Shown here: in pieces, positions 29,711 to 37,887 of the stretch
Layout of the letters: each line of letters starts with the position of its first letter
Numbering within the stretch: the stretch's first letter is position 1
Assembly: GCA_043808235.1 (NCBI GenBank)
Contig: JAZDFC010000111.1
Location: forward strand, 1-64,000
Source of the DNA: JAZDFC01 sp043808235
GTDB taxonomy: Bacteria > Bacteroidota > Ignavibacteria > Ignavibacteriales > Melioribacteraceae
Direction: 5' to 3'
DNA: 64,000 bases
Program-made: the position numbers and the translations under genes
Notes under the pieces: model-generated
Databases searched by the model: none
Seen by the model: only the letters and a program-made list of their open reading frames with translations
Told to the model about the DNA's origin: nothing

Positions 29711-30038
29711 TTTGATTGAACTTCCTATCTTTAATCAATAATCGTTTTACTGGTTTATCATTTAAAATGTGATCCTGAATTATTTCTTCTACATCTTCTT
29801 TCGTAACTCCACCGTACCAAATCTGTTCGGGGTATATCACAATCACAGGTCCGTGTTCGCAAGCATCGAGGCAGCCGGCTGAGTTGGTTCTCATATTAGA
29901 GTTTAATCCAAGTTCTTTCAACCTTGTTTTAAAAATATCCTTTATTTCCGAAGAACCCTTGTGCAAGCAGCAGCCACGCGGATTATCAGCCGGTCTTTCG
30001 TTTTCACAAATGAAGATATGTTTTTGGAAGCGGGACAA
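29700..30038 (-). CDS. Thioredoxin-like (2Fe-2S) ferredoxin
   Basis: A 112-residue protein of the thioredoxin-like 2Fe-2S family. Cysteines are in HIFICENERP, GCCLHKG and SAGCLDACEHGP, the spacing expected for the cluster, and the later IYPEQIWYGGVTKEDVEEII segment is typical. It is an electron carrier whose partner is unknown. It precedes and overlaps nth, itself an Fe-S enzyme, although no functional link is established. Confidence 0.88.
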   Translation of the reverse strand: MSRFQKHIFICENERPADNPRGCCLHKGSSEIKDIFKTRLKELGLNSNMRTNSAGCLDACEHGPVIVIYPEQIWYGGVTKEDVEEIIQDHILNDKPVKRLLIKDRKFNQNAE

Positions 30039-30163
30039 ATCTTAATCCTTCTTTCTAATTTAATGGTCTGATATATATTTGGAATTAAGCATGTATTTGT
30101 TTGTTCAACATTTCGGGTTTGAGATACTTCGTTCCGATAAATCGGAGCTCAGTAATAAAAAAG

Positions 30164-30237
30164 TAGCGCGTACGGGGTTCGAACCCGTGATCTCCGCCTT
30201 GAGAGGGCGGCGTCCTAAGCCACTAGACGAACGCGCC
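30164..30237 (-). tRNA. tRNA-Glu (anticodon CTC)
   Basis: Read on the minus strand, the acceptor arms GGCGCGT and ACGCGCT pair (G-U at the first pair). The D arm is TTCGTCTAGTGGCTTAGGAC, the anticodon stem CCGCC/GGCGG encloses the loop CTCTCAA (anticodon CTC), and the T arm is ACGGG-TTCGAAC-CCCGT. The D-arm sequence is diagnostic for bacterial tRNA-Glu. CCA is not encoded; the next bases are CTT. Confidence 0.95.
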
Positions 30238-30489
30238 AAATTGCTGACCGAAATTTAACCAAAATATTCATTTTAAAAACTGTTTTTTAATACTATTTGC
30301 TTCCTTACAACAATTCGAATTAAAGATTCTTTTATCCGGGATTACAAAAACATCCAATAAAAATTACACGAAGCAGTAAAACTAATTGAATTATCAGCTT
30401 TAACTTTTTTTAACAAAACGAAACGGAACAAACCAAAAACCGATGCCGTCGTAATGCACAAACAAAATAATTCCTAAGGGGGAAATAAA

Positions 30490-30882
30490 ATGAAAAAAGT
30501 ATTAGTAGTATTAGTTCTGGCGTTATCTGTTTTAACGCTGCAAGCGGGTCCGCTTTCACCCGGCGCTGTAAGTGCTGTTAAATATAATAACATCGAAAAA
30601 AATCTGTTCATGGGAATGGATTCCAATAACGATGGATTAAAATTTAGTTCCATTTACAGGCTTGGTGAAATCAAATCGTATAAAGCAGTTATTCCACTAC
30701 TAAGCATTCTTAAAAACAATGAAAGCGAAAGCATGAGAATCATCTCTGCCCTTTCATTATACAAAATCGGTGATGAACGTGGTTTGTTCGCAATTAAACA
30801 GGCCTCCAAATTCGACGAGAGCGAAAGGGTTCGCCGGATGTGCACAATTTTCTATAATGAATTTCTTTCTACTCAGCAATAA
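30490..30882 (+). CDS. Small exported HEAT-repeat-like protein
   Basis: 130 residues with a clear signal peptide (MKKVLVVLVLALSVLTLQAG). The mature part contains two helical repeats of HEAT/PBS-lyase type: SSIYRLGEIKSYKAVIPLLS and ISALSLYKIGDERGLFAIKQ. An AAGGGGG ribosome-binding site precedes the ATG. A strong hairpin terminator follows within 20 bases, so it is a single-gene transcript. Function unknown; such repeats usually bind other proteins. Confidence 0.78.
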   Translation: MKKVLVVLVLALSVLTLQAGPLSPGAVSAVKYNNIEKNLFMGMDSNNDGLKFSSIYRLGEIKSYKAVIPLLSILKNNESESMRIISALSLYKIGDERGLFAIKQASKFDESERVRRMCTIFYNEFLSTQQ

Positions 30883-30901
30883 ATATATGTAACTGATCTT
30901 C

Positions 30902-30935
30902 GGGCTAAGGCCGATTCCACCTTAGCCCAATTTTT
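30902..30935 (+). terminator. Intrinsic terminator after the HEAT-like gene
   Basis: Arms GGGCTAAGG (30902-30910) and CCTTAGCCC (30920-30928) form a perfect 9-bp stem with a 9-base loop, followed by AATTTTT. Confidence 0.85.
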
Positions 30936-31060
30936 ACAACCATCCATCCTGTCAAATCAACCGATTTAATTTTCTGAATCAATCGCACACAAAAGAAATT
31001 TATTTATTCAAAACTAAATTTCTATTTTTCGACGGTACATTTCACAAATCAGGATCCATC

Positions 31061-33466
31061 ATGAAATCTTTTCTTTCCATTTCAATAATTCTACTAATGA
31101 TTTGTTCAATCACTCTATCACAAAAAGCCCAAAAAGATTACCCGATTAAGCCGGTTCCATTTACAAAAGTAAAACTCACCGATAACTTTTGGGCGCCAAG
31201 ATTAAAAACCGATAAGGATGTTACGATTCCAATTGCGTTTCAAAAGTCGGATGAAACAGGTAGAATTAAAAATTTTAGAATCGCAGCCGGATTGGAAGAA
31301 GGAAAGTTCTGTACACAATACCCATTTGATGATTCAGATGTTTTTAAAAATATCGAAGCAGCTTCCTATATCTTACAATTGTTTCCCGATCCTAAACTTG
31401 ATTTGTACCTCGATTCTTTGATAACAATAATAGGAGCGGCACAGGAGAACGATGGTTATTTATACACAACTCGAACAATCGATCCGACGAATCCGCACGA
31501 GTGGTCAGGTATGAACCGATGGGAAAAAGATGAAGAATTAAGCCACGAGCTTTATAATGCAGGACATCTTTACGAAGCCGCTGCGGCTCATTTTATGGCA
31601 ACAGGGAAAAAATCTCTTTTGAATATTGCGTTGAAAAATGCCGAACTAATTGACAAAGTTTTCGGTTGGGGAAAACTTGAGATTGTGCCTGGTCACCAGG
31701 TTATCGAAATGGGATTGGTAAAATTATATCGAATTACAGGTGAAGAAAAATATTTAAAGTTAGCCCAATTCTTTTTGGATAAACGCGGGTCAGGCAATAA
31801 TGTTCAGTTCGGCGAATATGCGCAGATGCACAAACCGGTTATTGAACAGGATTCTGCCGTGGGTCATGCTGTTCGGGCTCAATACATGTACTCCGGAATG
31901 GCGGATGTTGCAGCTTTGACCGGAAATACAAAATATACCGCCGCTCTCGATAAAATTTGGGAAGATGTTGTTTTCAGGAAATTTTACATCACAGGCGGAA
32001 CCGGCGCTGCAGGCGGTTACGAAGGATTTGGTCCGGCGTACGAACTTCCAAACCTTAGCGCTTATTGCGAAACATGCGCTTCAATAGCAAGTATGTTTTG
32101 GAATTACAGAATGTTTCTTTTAAAAGGCGAATCGAAATATTTTGATGTGCTCGAACGAGTTATGTACAATAGTTTTCTTTCGGGTATTTCACTTTCCGGC
32201 GACAGATTCTTTTATCCCAATCCCCTTGCCTCAACCGGCGATTACGAGAGAAGTGCCTGGTTTGGATGCGCTTGCTGCCCGGTAAATGTCTCGAGAGCAT
32301 TGCCGGCAATTCCCGGTTACATTTACGCTTCGGATAAGAAAGGGATCTATATTAATTTATTTATCCAAAGTGAAACTGAGTTTGATTTTGATGAACAAAT
32401 AATTGGTATTAAACAGCAAACAGAATATCCGTGGGATGGTAAAATTTTATTGACAATCAATCCGTCGAAAGAAGAAGAATTTTCAGTCATGATTAGAATT
32501 CCCGGCTGGGCAATTGATCAACCGGTTCCTGGTGATCTTTATTTCTATTCGGAAAATTTAAATCTGCCGGTCACCATTTATGTAAACGGAGAACCTCAAT
32601 CCTATAACCTTGAAAACGGTTATGCTGTGATTAATAGGAAATGGCAAAAAAACGATATTCTTGAAATTGAGTTGCCAATGCCAATACGAAAAGTAATTGC
32701 TAACGAAAAAGTCGAAGCCGACAAAAACAAAGTCGCGCTTGAACGCGGTCCGATAGTCTTCTGTGCAGAGGGAGCCGATAATTCCAACGGGAAGGTATTG
32801 AATATAATTATTGACGACGAAACCGAATTATCAACTGAGTTCCGGACCAATTTATTGAATGGCGTTCAGATTATAAATGGAAATATTAAAGCAAGTAAAA
32901 AGGTTTCTGAGAATGAAATTGAGACCGAAGAACAGGAATTTCTCGCAATCCCCTACTATGCTTGGGAGAACAGGGGACCAAACGAAATGACTGTTTGGTT
33001 TGCGGAAAATGTCGTGGCATCATCTCCAACACCGTTGCCAACAATTGCATCGAAAAGTAAAATTACTTCCTCGCACCCGGCAAAACGTTTGCAGAGATTG
33101 AATGACCAATACATCCCGGCAAACTCAAACGATCAGAATACATCCTACTATCACTGCTGGCCGACTAAAGGAACCTCCGAATGGATTCAATATGATTTTG
33201 AAAAGGAGGAAGCATTTTCTGCATCGCAGGTTTATTGGTTTGATGATGAGAATACCGGCGGTGAATGTAGAATCCCACAATCGTATTCATTAAAATATTT
33301 ATCGGGTGAGGAATGGATACCGGTTAAGAATATTGATGAGTACAAAATAGAAAAAGACAAATTCAACATCGTGCAATTCGAGAAAATAAAAACAACTGCA
33401 CTTCGACTCGAATACACAATGCAAAAAGAATTTTCGATTGGCATTTATGAATGGGTTATAAAATAA
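31061..33466 (+). CDS. Glycoside hydrolase family 127 (beta-L-arabinofuranosidase type), secreted
   Basis: A signal peptide (ending SITLSQ) is followed by an alpha/alpha barrel of the GH127/DUF1680 family: KLTDNFWAPRLKTD near the start, YLYTTRTIDP, SHELYNAGHLYEAA and YITGGTGA. The zinc/catalytic set seen in HypBA1 maps to Glu337, Cys339, Cys405 and Cys406 (CETC and CACCPVNVSR). The last ~150 residues form a discoidin-like carbohydrate-binding domain (WIQYDFEKEEAFSASQVYWF). It acts on arabinose-containing plant or microbial glycans outside the cytoplasm. It stands alone, with no sugar transporter nearby. Confidence 0.9.
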   Translation: MKSFLSISIILLMICSITLSQKAQKDYPIKPVPFTKVKLTDNFWAPRLKTDKDVTIPIAFQKSDETGRIKNFRIAAGLEEGKFCTQYPFDDSDVFKNIEAASYILQLFPDPKLDLYLDSLITIIGAAQENDGYLYTTRTIDPTNPHEWSGMNRWEKDEELSHELYNAGHLYEAAAAHFMATGKKSLLNIALKNAELIDKVFGWGKLEIVPGHQVIEMGLVKLYRITGEEKYLKLAQFFLDKRGSGNNVQFGEYAQMHKPVIEQDSAVGHAVRAQYMYSGMADVAALTGNTKYTAALDKIWEDVVFRKFYITGGTGAAGGYEGFGPAYELPNLSAYCETCASIASMFWNYRMFLLKGESKYFDVLERVMYNSFLSGISLSGDRFFYPNPLASTGDYERSAWFGCACCPVNVSRALPAIPGYIYASDKKGIYINLFIQSETEFDFDEQIIGIKQQTEYPWDGKILLTINPSKEEEFSVMIRIPGWAIDQPVPGDLYFYSENLNLPVTIYVNGEPQSYNLENGYAVINRKWQKNDILEIELPMPIRKVIANEKVEADKNKVALERGPIVFCAEGADNSNGKVLNIIIDDETELSTEFRTNLLNGVQIINGNIKASKKVSENEIETEEQEFLAIPYYAWENRGPNEMTVWFAENVVASSPTPLPTIASKSKITSSHPAKRLQRLNDQYIPANSNDQNTSYYHCWPTKGTSEWIQYDFEKEEAFSASQVYWFDDENTGGECRIPQSYSLKYLSGEEWIPVKNIDEYKIEKDKFNIVQFEKIKTTALRLEYTMQKEFSIGIYEWVIK

Positions 33467-33591
33467 TAGCCCGGTTGTGCATATTACTTAAAAATTATAT
33501 TGACAGAAATCCAATCTTAACTTATTTTATAAACGGATGTCTGGCGAAGTTTATTATAAAGAAAAAATTTGTAGTAAATAAATAAGGAATT

Positions 33592-33765
33592 ATGAAAAAT
33601 TACGTGTGTCGTGAATCCGCCGGATATTTTGAAATAATAAAAACGGAATTAACGCCGGATTATTCATCCTGTGAGATATTTTACCGAGGTATTTTGAGAA
33701 ACATGGGAAGTGTTGATTTATTTCATGGAAGAGGCATCAAAAGATTTACTTATTGTGGCGACTGA
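33592..33765 (+). CDS. Possible small 57-residue protein upstream of the OLD nuclease
   Basis: An intact short frame starting ATGAAAAATTACGTGTGTCG with AATAAGGAAT upstream, ending 33 bases before the OLD gene. Its product contains CRESAGYFEIIKTELTPDY and FYRGILRNMGSV, with three Cys. No family is recognised. It may be a real small gene, a remnant of a larger one, or chance. The rest of the 33467-33798 gap has no other content. Confidence 0.3.
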   Translation: MKNYVCRESAGYFEIIKTELTPDYSSCEIFYRGILRNMGSVDLFHGRGIKRFTYCGD

Positions 33766-33798
33766 AAAAATAGCAATATGCAAAATAAGGATTAAGAC

Positions 33799-35481
33799 AT
33801 GTTAAGTGGATTTGGAATTTCTGGATTTAGAAGTTTTGGTAGAGAATTTGTTCGAATAGATAATTTAAAAAAAGTTAATATCCTAATTGGTTCTAACAAT
33901 TCTGGCAAATCAAACGTTTTAAGGTTTTGTAAGCACCTATCGAGTATGCTAAATAAAAAACCATATGTTGGATTTAATGAGTTAGACTATAATTTGGTGG
34001 ATAGTGTTAAGGATATAAAATATAGTATTAAACTCGAGGCTGGGAATATATTATTCAATGATATTTATAACCAAATAAAAAATATGCTAGATCCAGTAGA
34101 AAATCATTTTTCAGAATGGAAGAACCATGTTTGGCTCGAGTATAATGCTAAATTTTTGGGTGAGGGAGATTCAAATGAAAGTTTAAAGTCACTTTTTGAT
34201 AAAATTTATGGCTCATATAATGAACAACAAAGTAATAAAATTGCTAGTAAATTTTTAGGTTATACGGGTGGTGATCATCGTAAAAGATGCATGGATATTA
34301 CAAAAAAAATTCTTGGTTTTGGTTTGCCGTCTTTTGAAGTTTATTTTGTTGAGGCATTCAGGCGTATTACATATAAATCTGAAACGGACCTTGTTAATTC
34401 AATATCCGGGAATGGTTTAATTCAAAAATTAAGAAGTATTCAATCTCCCGAATTAGCAAAGTATAGCGAGAATAAAGAAAAATTTACTATAATAAATAAT
34501 TATATTAAAGAGATATTATCTGAGCCATCGGCATACTTAGAAATCCCTGCTGAAAAAGATGAAATATATGTGTCAATTAAAAATAAAATATTGCCAATAG
34601 AATCTTTGGGTACCGGAATACATGAATTGATAATTCTCGCTTCTGCTGTAACTATCATTGATAATGTTGTGTTTTGTATTGAAGAACCAGAGATACATAT
34701 TCATCCTACCCTTCAGAAAAAATTCATACGTTACTTACTTGAAAAGACAAATAATCAATATCTAATCACCTCACACTCAAATTCGTTTTTTGATATAGAT
34801 GGACTCAATCTTTATCACTGTTATCTAGAAAATGGTTATACTAATTGCAAATTAGTTTCTAATGACAATGAAAAACTAAACATAATTAATGAACTTGGAT
34901 ATAAACTTAGCGATCTCTTATTGTCAAATTATATAATATGGGTCGAAGGACCTTCTGATAGAATCTATCTTAATCATTGGCTGACAAATAAGGAGCCTCG
35001 TTTAAAAGAAGGGTTACATTATACAGTAATGTTTTATGGTGGAAGATTGTTAAACCATTTGTCATACGATGATGAGGATTTCCAAAATTTTATTCGACTT
35101 TCTAGAATAAAACATGAATCAGCTATAATAATTGATAGTGATAAAAAAAATAAACAAGCTCATTTAAATGATACAAAAAATAGAATTAAAGAGGAATTTT
35201 TAGCTAATAAACAATTTGTATGGGTCACGAAGGGTAAAGAAATTGAAAATTATATCGGTGAAGATGCCTACAATGATGCTATCTCCAAAATTCATCCGCA
35301 AAAATATTCAAAGAAAATTCCGTGTTCTCAATATGCAAATATTACAAAACTTAATTCGGGATTTGTAATAGATAAAATTGCAGTGGCAAAACATCTTTCT
35401 AAAGTTAGTCCAGACTATTCTGTTCTCGATTTGAATATCAATATCGATAGACTAATAAAATTTATCGTAAATGCTAATTGA
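33799..35481 (+). CDS. OLD-family ATP-dependent endonuclease (AAA ATPase + TOPRIM)
   Basis: The N-terminal ABC-type ATPase has Walker A GSNNSGKSNVLRF (about residue 33), an LGTGIHELIILA signature region (about 273) and the Walker B segment CIEEPEIHIHPTLQ (about 293), with the H-loop SHSNSFFDIDGL. The C-terminal TOPRIM nuclease has WVEGPSDRIYLNHWL (about 383) and IIIDSDKK (about 456). Proteins of this type act in phage defence or DNA repair. No UvrD-like GajB partner follows, so it is a solitary class-1-type OLD. The gene is visibly more AT-rich than its neighbours, suggesting transfer. Confidence 0.88.
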   Translation: MLSGFGISGFRSFGREFVRIDNLKKVNILIGSNNSGKSNVLRFCKHLSSMLNKKPYVGFNELDYNLVDSVKDIKYSIKLEAGNILFNDIYNQIKNMLDPVENHFSEWKNHVWLEYNAKFLGEGDSNESLKSLFDKIYGSYNEQQSNKIASKFLGYTGGDHRKRCMDITKKILGFGLPSFEVYFVEAFRRITYKSETDLVNSISGNGLIQKLRSIQSPELAKYSENKEKFTIINNYIKEILSEPSAYLEIPAEKDEIYVSIKNKILPIESLGTGIHELIILASAVTIIDNVVFCIEEPEIHIHPTLQKKFIRYLLEKTNNQYLITSHSNSFFDIDGLNLYHCYLENGYTNCKLVSNDNEKLNIINELGYKLSDLLLSNYIIWVEGPSDRIYLNHWLTNKEPRLKEGLHYTVMFYGGRLLNHLSYDDEDFQNFIRLSRIKHESAIIIDSDKKNKQAHLNDTKNRIKEEFLANKQFVWVTKGKEIENYIGEDAYNDAISKIHPQKYSKKIPCSQYANITKLNSGFVIDKIAVAKHLSKVSPDYSVLDLNINIDRLIKFIVNAN

Positions 35482-35512
35482 GTTGCATATAACCTATTTA
35501 ATACGTTAAACG

Positions 35513-35561
35513 GAACCCGTCAAAGTAACGCCGGGCAGGTGCCGGACAGGTAAGTAAAGAG
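35513..35561 (+). repeat. 49-bp direct repeat, copy 1
   Basis: Begins GAACCCGTCAAAGTAACGCC and ends GGTAAGTAAAGAG. It is identical at 48 of 49 positions to copy 2 at 36126-36174. The two copies bracket the small membrane-protein gene. Similarity continues further downstream in broken form (TCCGGTAAAA, then CAAGCCCC...GATAAAAA). Confidence 0.85.
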
Positions 35562-35660
35562 TTCCGGTAAAAGGAACCAGGCAAGCCCCCGATAAAAAGT
35601 GGGCTCTGTGAGAAATATTCTTTCCTTGAGTAAAGATAGAAATCATTATTGGTCAAATAC

Positions 35661-36080
35661 ATGCATAGAATCTTTAAATATGATCAATCTTGGTCAATAG
35701 CATTATACATGCTTGTTATTCTATTTGGCATTGCTGCAATTTTAAATATGGCACATTTGCATGTACTATTTCTTACCACTCATGCAGCCGATTTATCGGG
35801 ACCCGCAATGCTATATATTCAATTTAGAAAATCTTGGCAACAAGGGAATAGAAAAATTCTGACAACTTTATTTGGATGTTCACCGGAAATTACAGCAAGC
35901 GTTTTTTTCTTTGGAAGCACAGCTACCGAGATTATTCAGAAATATTACCCGCATGGTATTTTCCCCGGAAGATTTGATCCTTGGGATATTGTGTCGTATG
36001 CAGTTGGTGTTGGCATTTGTTATGGTTTAGAGAAAGCAAAAATTGGAATGGTTGAATCAGAAACTGTTAGTTATGGTTGA
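35661..36080 (+). CDS. Small integral membrane protein, unknown function
   Basis: About 139 residues with hydrophobic segments near ALYMLVILFGIAAILNMA and DIVSYAVGVGICYGLE, and probably one or two more between them. The C-terminal phrase GRFDPWDIVSYAVGVG recalls small membrane families of VanZ/DUF2809 type, but the match is weak. The chosen start is ATG 35661 (an in-frame TTG lies 12 bases upstream); no good ribosome-binding site is visible. It is flanked on both sides by copies of a 49-bp repeat. Confidence 0.6.
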   Translation: MHRIFKYDQSWSIALYMLVILFGIAAILNMAHLHVLFLTTHAADLSGPAMLYIQFRKSWQQGNRKILTTLFGCSPEITASVFFFGSTATEIIQKYYPHGIFPGRFDPWDIVSYAVGVGICYGLEKAKIGMVESETVSYG

Positions 36081-36125
36081 GTCAAACGAATTATTCCGCC
36101 ACCAACCTCTCTAATCAGTCAAAAA

Positions 36126-36174
36126 GAACCCGTCAAAGTAACGCCGTGCAGGTGCCGGACAGGTAAGTAAAGAG
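36126..36174 (+). repeat. 49-bp direct repeat, copy 2
   Basis: Same unit as 35513-35561 with one mismatch (GCCGTGC instead of GCCGGGC). The following 90 bases contain shuffled pieces of the same sequence (GGGACAGG, TCCGGTAAAA, CAAGCCCC) and then a perfect palindrome at 36266. Confidence 0.85.
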
Positions 36175-36265
36175 CCCCCACACAAAACGCGGGACAGGTC
36201 CGGTAAAATGAACCGTACAAGCCCCGGATAAAAAAACATCGGGACAAGCTCCACAAAAATCCGCG

Positions 36266-36287
36266 GAGACGGGGCATGCCCCGTCTC
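36266..36287. repeat. Perfect 22-bp palindromic repeat (REP-like)
   Basis: Arms GAGACGGGGCA and TGCCCCGTCTC are exact reverse complements, followed by TACAATG. Elements of this type recur between genes in many genomes. A decayed relative is at 11484-11505, and the hairpin at 63242-63261 shares the CTCTACAAT tail. Confidence 0.75.
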
Positions 36288-36304
36288 TACAATGATCACA
36301 TTTA

Positions 36305-36754
36305 TTAAACTTTTACTTTTACAACAACTTTCTTTACTCCGGACTTTCCGTCCAATTCTATTCCCGGCATATGAAGATCTTGTGGATAGAAAATCGCGAA
36401 CATTCCGACTCTCATTCTTAAAAACGAAACATCCCCTTTATATAGCGCAAAGTCTTTTTCTTCATTGTATTCTTCAATAACTTCGTTATCGATATGCGGC
36501 GTATAACCGATTCTCTCTTGCCCCGAAACTACATACTGTACATCAATATATTTCCGGTGAGCTTCCAACTTACCTTCGGCTTCTTCTTTGCTTTGATATT
36601 CGCTGACTAATGCAAATATATTATCTTCATCAATATTGTAACGACCCGGCGACAAATTTAGAAAATCTGTATCAGCCAAATACTGTAAAGCAGCAGCTAT
36701 TCTTTCACCAAATCCAGGATAGCTCCGGTAATTTTTAATATTATCTAAAACCAT
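36305..36754 (-). CDS. YhcH/YjgK/YiaL family protein (DUF386)
   Basis: A 149-residue cupin-like protein. The family features are LNLSPGRYNIDEDNIFALVSEY, EAHRKYIDVQYVVSGQERIGY, DFALYKGD and FAIFYPQDLHMPGI, where the His residues bind metal. Members are linked to sugar catabolism (sialic acid, beta-galactoside or uronate pathways), but no sugar operon surrounds this copy, so the substrate stays unknown. It is a single minus-strand gene in the repeat-rich accessory region. Confidence 0.88.
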   Translation of the reverse strand: MVLDNIKNYRSYPGFGERIAAALQYLADTDFLNLSPGRYNIDEDNIFALVSEYQSKEEAEGKLEAHRKYIDVQYVVSGQERIGYTPHIDNEVIEEYNEEKDFALYKGDVSFLRMRVGMFAIFYPQDLHMPGIELDGKSGVKKVVVKVKV

Positions 36755-36899
36755 AAATTTCTCCAGAAAATAGTTTTCAGAAAACTTTATTGTTTTCCTT
36801 AAAGAAAAATAAAACTTCGGGCTTAAATATCATACGTTCATTCAGATTTTAGTACCGCGGGAGTTGGAGATTATATTTTTCAAATAAACATTTAAAACA

Positions 36900-36936
36900 A
36901 AACTGAGTGACGATACTTAATCATCACTCAGTTTTT
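36900..36936 (-). terminator. Intrinsic terminator, probably bidirectional
   Basis: Arms AAACTGAGTGA (36900-36910) and TCACTCAGTTT (36924-36934) form a perfect 11-bp stem with a 13-base loop and T/A-rich flanks on both sides. It lies 30 bases beyond the stop of the small secreted protein gene at 36967. Confidence 0.8.
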
Positions 36937-36966
36937 ATTTTTAGAGATTATCTAAAGCAAGCAGAC

Positions 36967-37314
36967 TTATTTATTCCCGCCCCTATTGCCTCTTCCTTTT
37001 GAACCTGTACCATCGCATATTCCGGTTCCGTTACCGCCTTTCTTACCATAACCGGTTCCGTCCTGCGGTCTTACGTGATTACCGGTTCCATCTTTCTTAC
37101 CATATCCTTTCCCCTTGCCCGAGCCTTGATTTGTGGTACCGAAATTATCGCAGATGCCGTCACCGTTTGCATCCACCCAATTCACTTTTGGTGCATCTGG
37201 ATTTCCGGAACCCGGAGTACCATTTCCTTTGCCCTGATTTTGAGCATTTATATTGGTTGAGAAAAATAAGAAAGCAATTACTGCTGCAATCGAGAAAAAT
37301 ATTGAACGTTTCAT
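36967..37314 (-). CDS. Small secreted Gly/Lys-rich protein with a D-x-N-x-D motif
   Basis: About 115 residues: signal peptide (MKRSIFFSIAAVIAFLFFST ... NAQ), then a low-complexity chain rich in Gly, Lys, Asn and Thr (GKGYGKKDGTG, GTGYGKKGGNG). It has one calcium-loop-like motif VDANGDGICDN and two cysteines. The chosen ATG at 37314 has AAAGGAG upstream; an in-frame start at 37362 lies before it. The protein at 38821-39252 is similar in style. A TGGCACG element lies 65 bases upstream. Function unknown. Confidence 0.7.
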   Translation of the reverse strand: MKRSIFFSIAAVIAFLFFSTNINAQNQGKGNGTPGSGNPDAPKVNWVDANGDGICDNFGTTNQGSGKGKGYGKKDGTGNHVRPQDGTGYGKKGGNGTGICDGTGSKGRGNRGGNK

Positions 37315-37378
37315 TTTATAACTCCTTTTGTTGATGAATGTTTTTTTTATTGTTTGATACATTTTCGCTCCTACTGTC

Positions 37379-37393
37379 CTAACTTTCGTGCCA
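37379..37393 (-). promoter_or_regulatory. Possible sigma-54-type promoter element
   Basis: On the minus strand it reads TGGCACGAAAGTTAG, matching the -24 half (TGGCACG) of the sigma-54 consensus; the -12 half is off-consensus (AG where GC is expected). The same sequence with two changes precedes the DUF2202 gene. An NtrC-type activator gene lies 5 kb away. Confidence 0.35.
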
Positions 37394-37550
37394 AGATTTA
37401 AAAACGGTCTTTTCGCTTGAAATGACTTTAATTCAATTTAAATATTTCTATTAGCAAATATTTTCTCGACGACAATGTCGATACTATTCCCGTCGGGTCG
37501 AAAATTATTTTGAGTAAATATCATAGCGCGGCAAGCCGCAATGGATTATG

Positions 37551-37588
37551 GAACCCGTCAAACTAATACCGGACAGGTGCCGGGCAGG
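37551..37588 (+). repeat. Partial third copy of the GAACCCGTCAAA repeat
   Basis: GAACCCGTCAAACTAATACC followed by GGACAGGTGCCGGGCAGG resembles the 49-bp repeats at 35513 and 36126 with several changes. It is embedded in a 525-base gene-free region (37363-37887) that also holds the hairpins at 37648 and 37701 and the phrase GCAAGCCGCAATGGATTAT (about 37531, varied near 37745). Confidence 0.6.
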
Positions 37589-37647
37589 AATGGAAGATGG
37601 GAAATGGAATATGTTATCATCGCAATAATCCTTGTTTTTTTACCAGA

Positions 37648-37714
37648 GTTCCGTAGGAACGAGATATTTATAGAATAATAGAAACGGAATAAAGACCCAA
37701 GCTCCGTTAGGAGC
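37648..37714. repeat. Pair of short hairpin repeats (GTTCCGTAGGAAC and GCTCCGTTAGGAGC)
   Basis: GTTCCGTAGGAAC (37648-37660) and GCTCCGTTAGGAGC (37701-37714) are two variants of one short palindromic repeat, each followed by GA(G/T)ATAT. A third copy, GCTCCATTAGGAGC, is at 42676-42689. No gene overlaps them. Confidence 0.65.
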
Positions 37715-37830
37715 GATATATTCTTGTCAGAAATGAAATAGTGCGACAAGCCGCAATGGATTATAGGTTTGATTACGTATCTGAATCTAAAATTCTGTTT
37801 CTGTGGATTGGAATGATGTGCAAATAAAAG

Positions 37831-37862
37831 AAATCCTGCCGCTTTAAAAGCCAGCAGGATTT
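37831..37862 (-). terminator. Intrinsic terminator of the DUF2202 gene
   Basis: Arms AAATCCTGC (37831-37839) and GCAGGATTT (37854-37862) form a 9-bp stem. On the minus strand it is followed by a T-rich run (CTTTTATTTG). It lies 26 bases after the stop at 37888. Confidence 0.8.
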
Positions 37863-37887
37863 TCCCCGGATAAGCAAATCAATTATT

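Noticed and set aside
33799..35481. Gabija (GajA) assignment for the OLD nuclease
   Set aside because: No UvrD-like GajB gene follows; the next gene is a small membrane protein.
36111..36299. 62-residue minus-strand frame in the repeat zone
   Set aside because: Consists almost wholly of the repeat and palindrome sequence.
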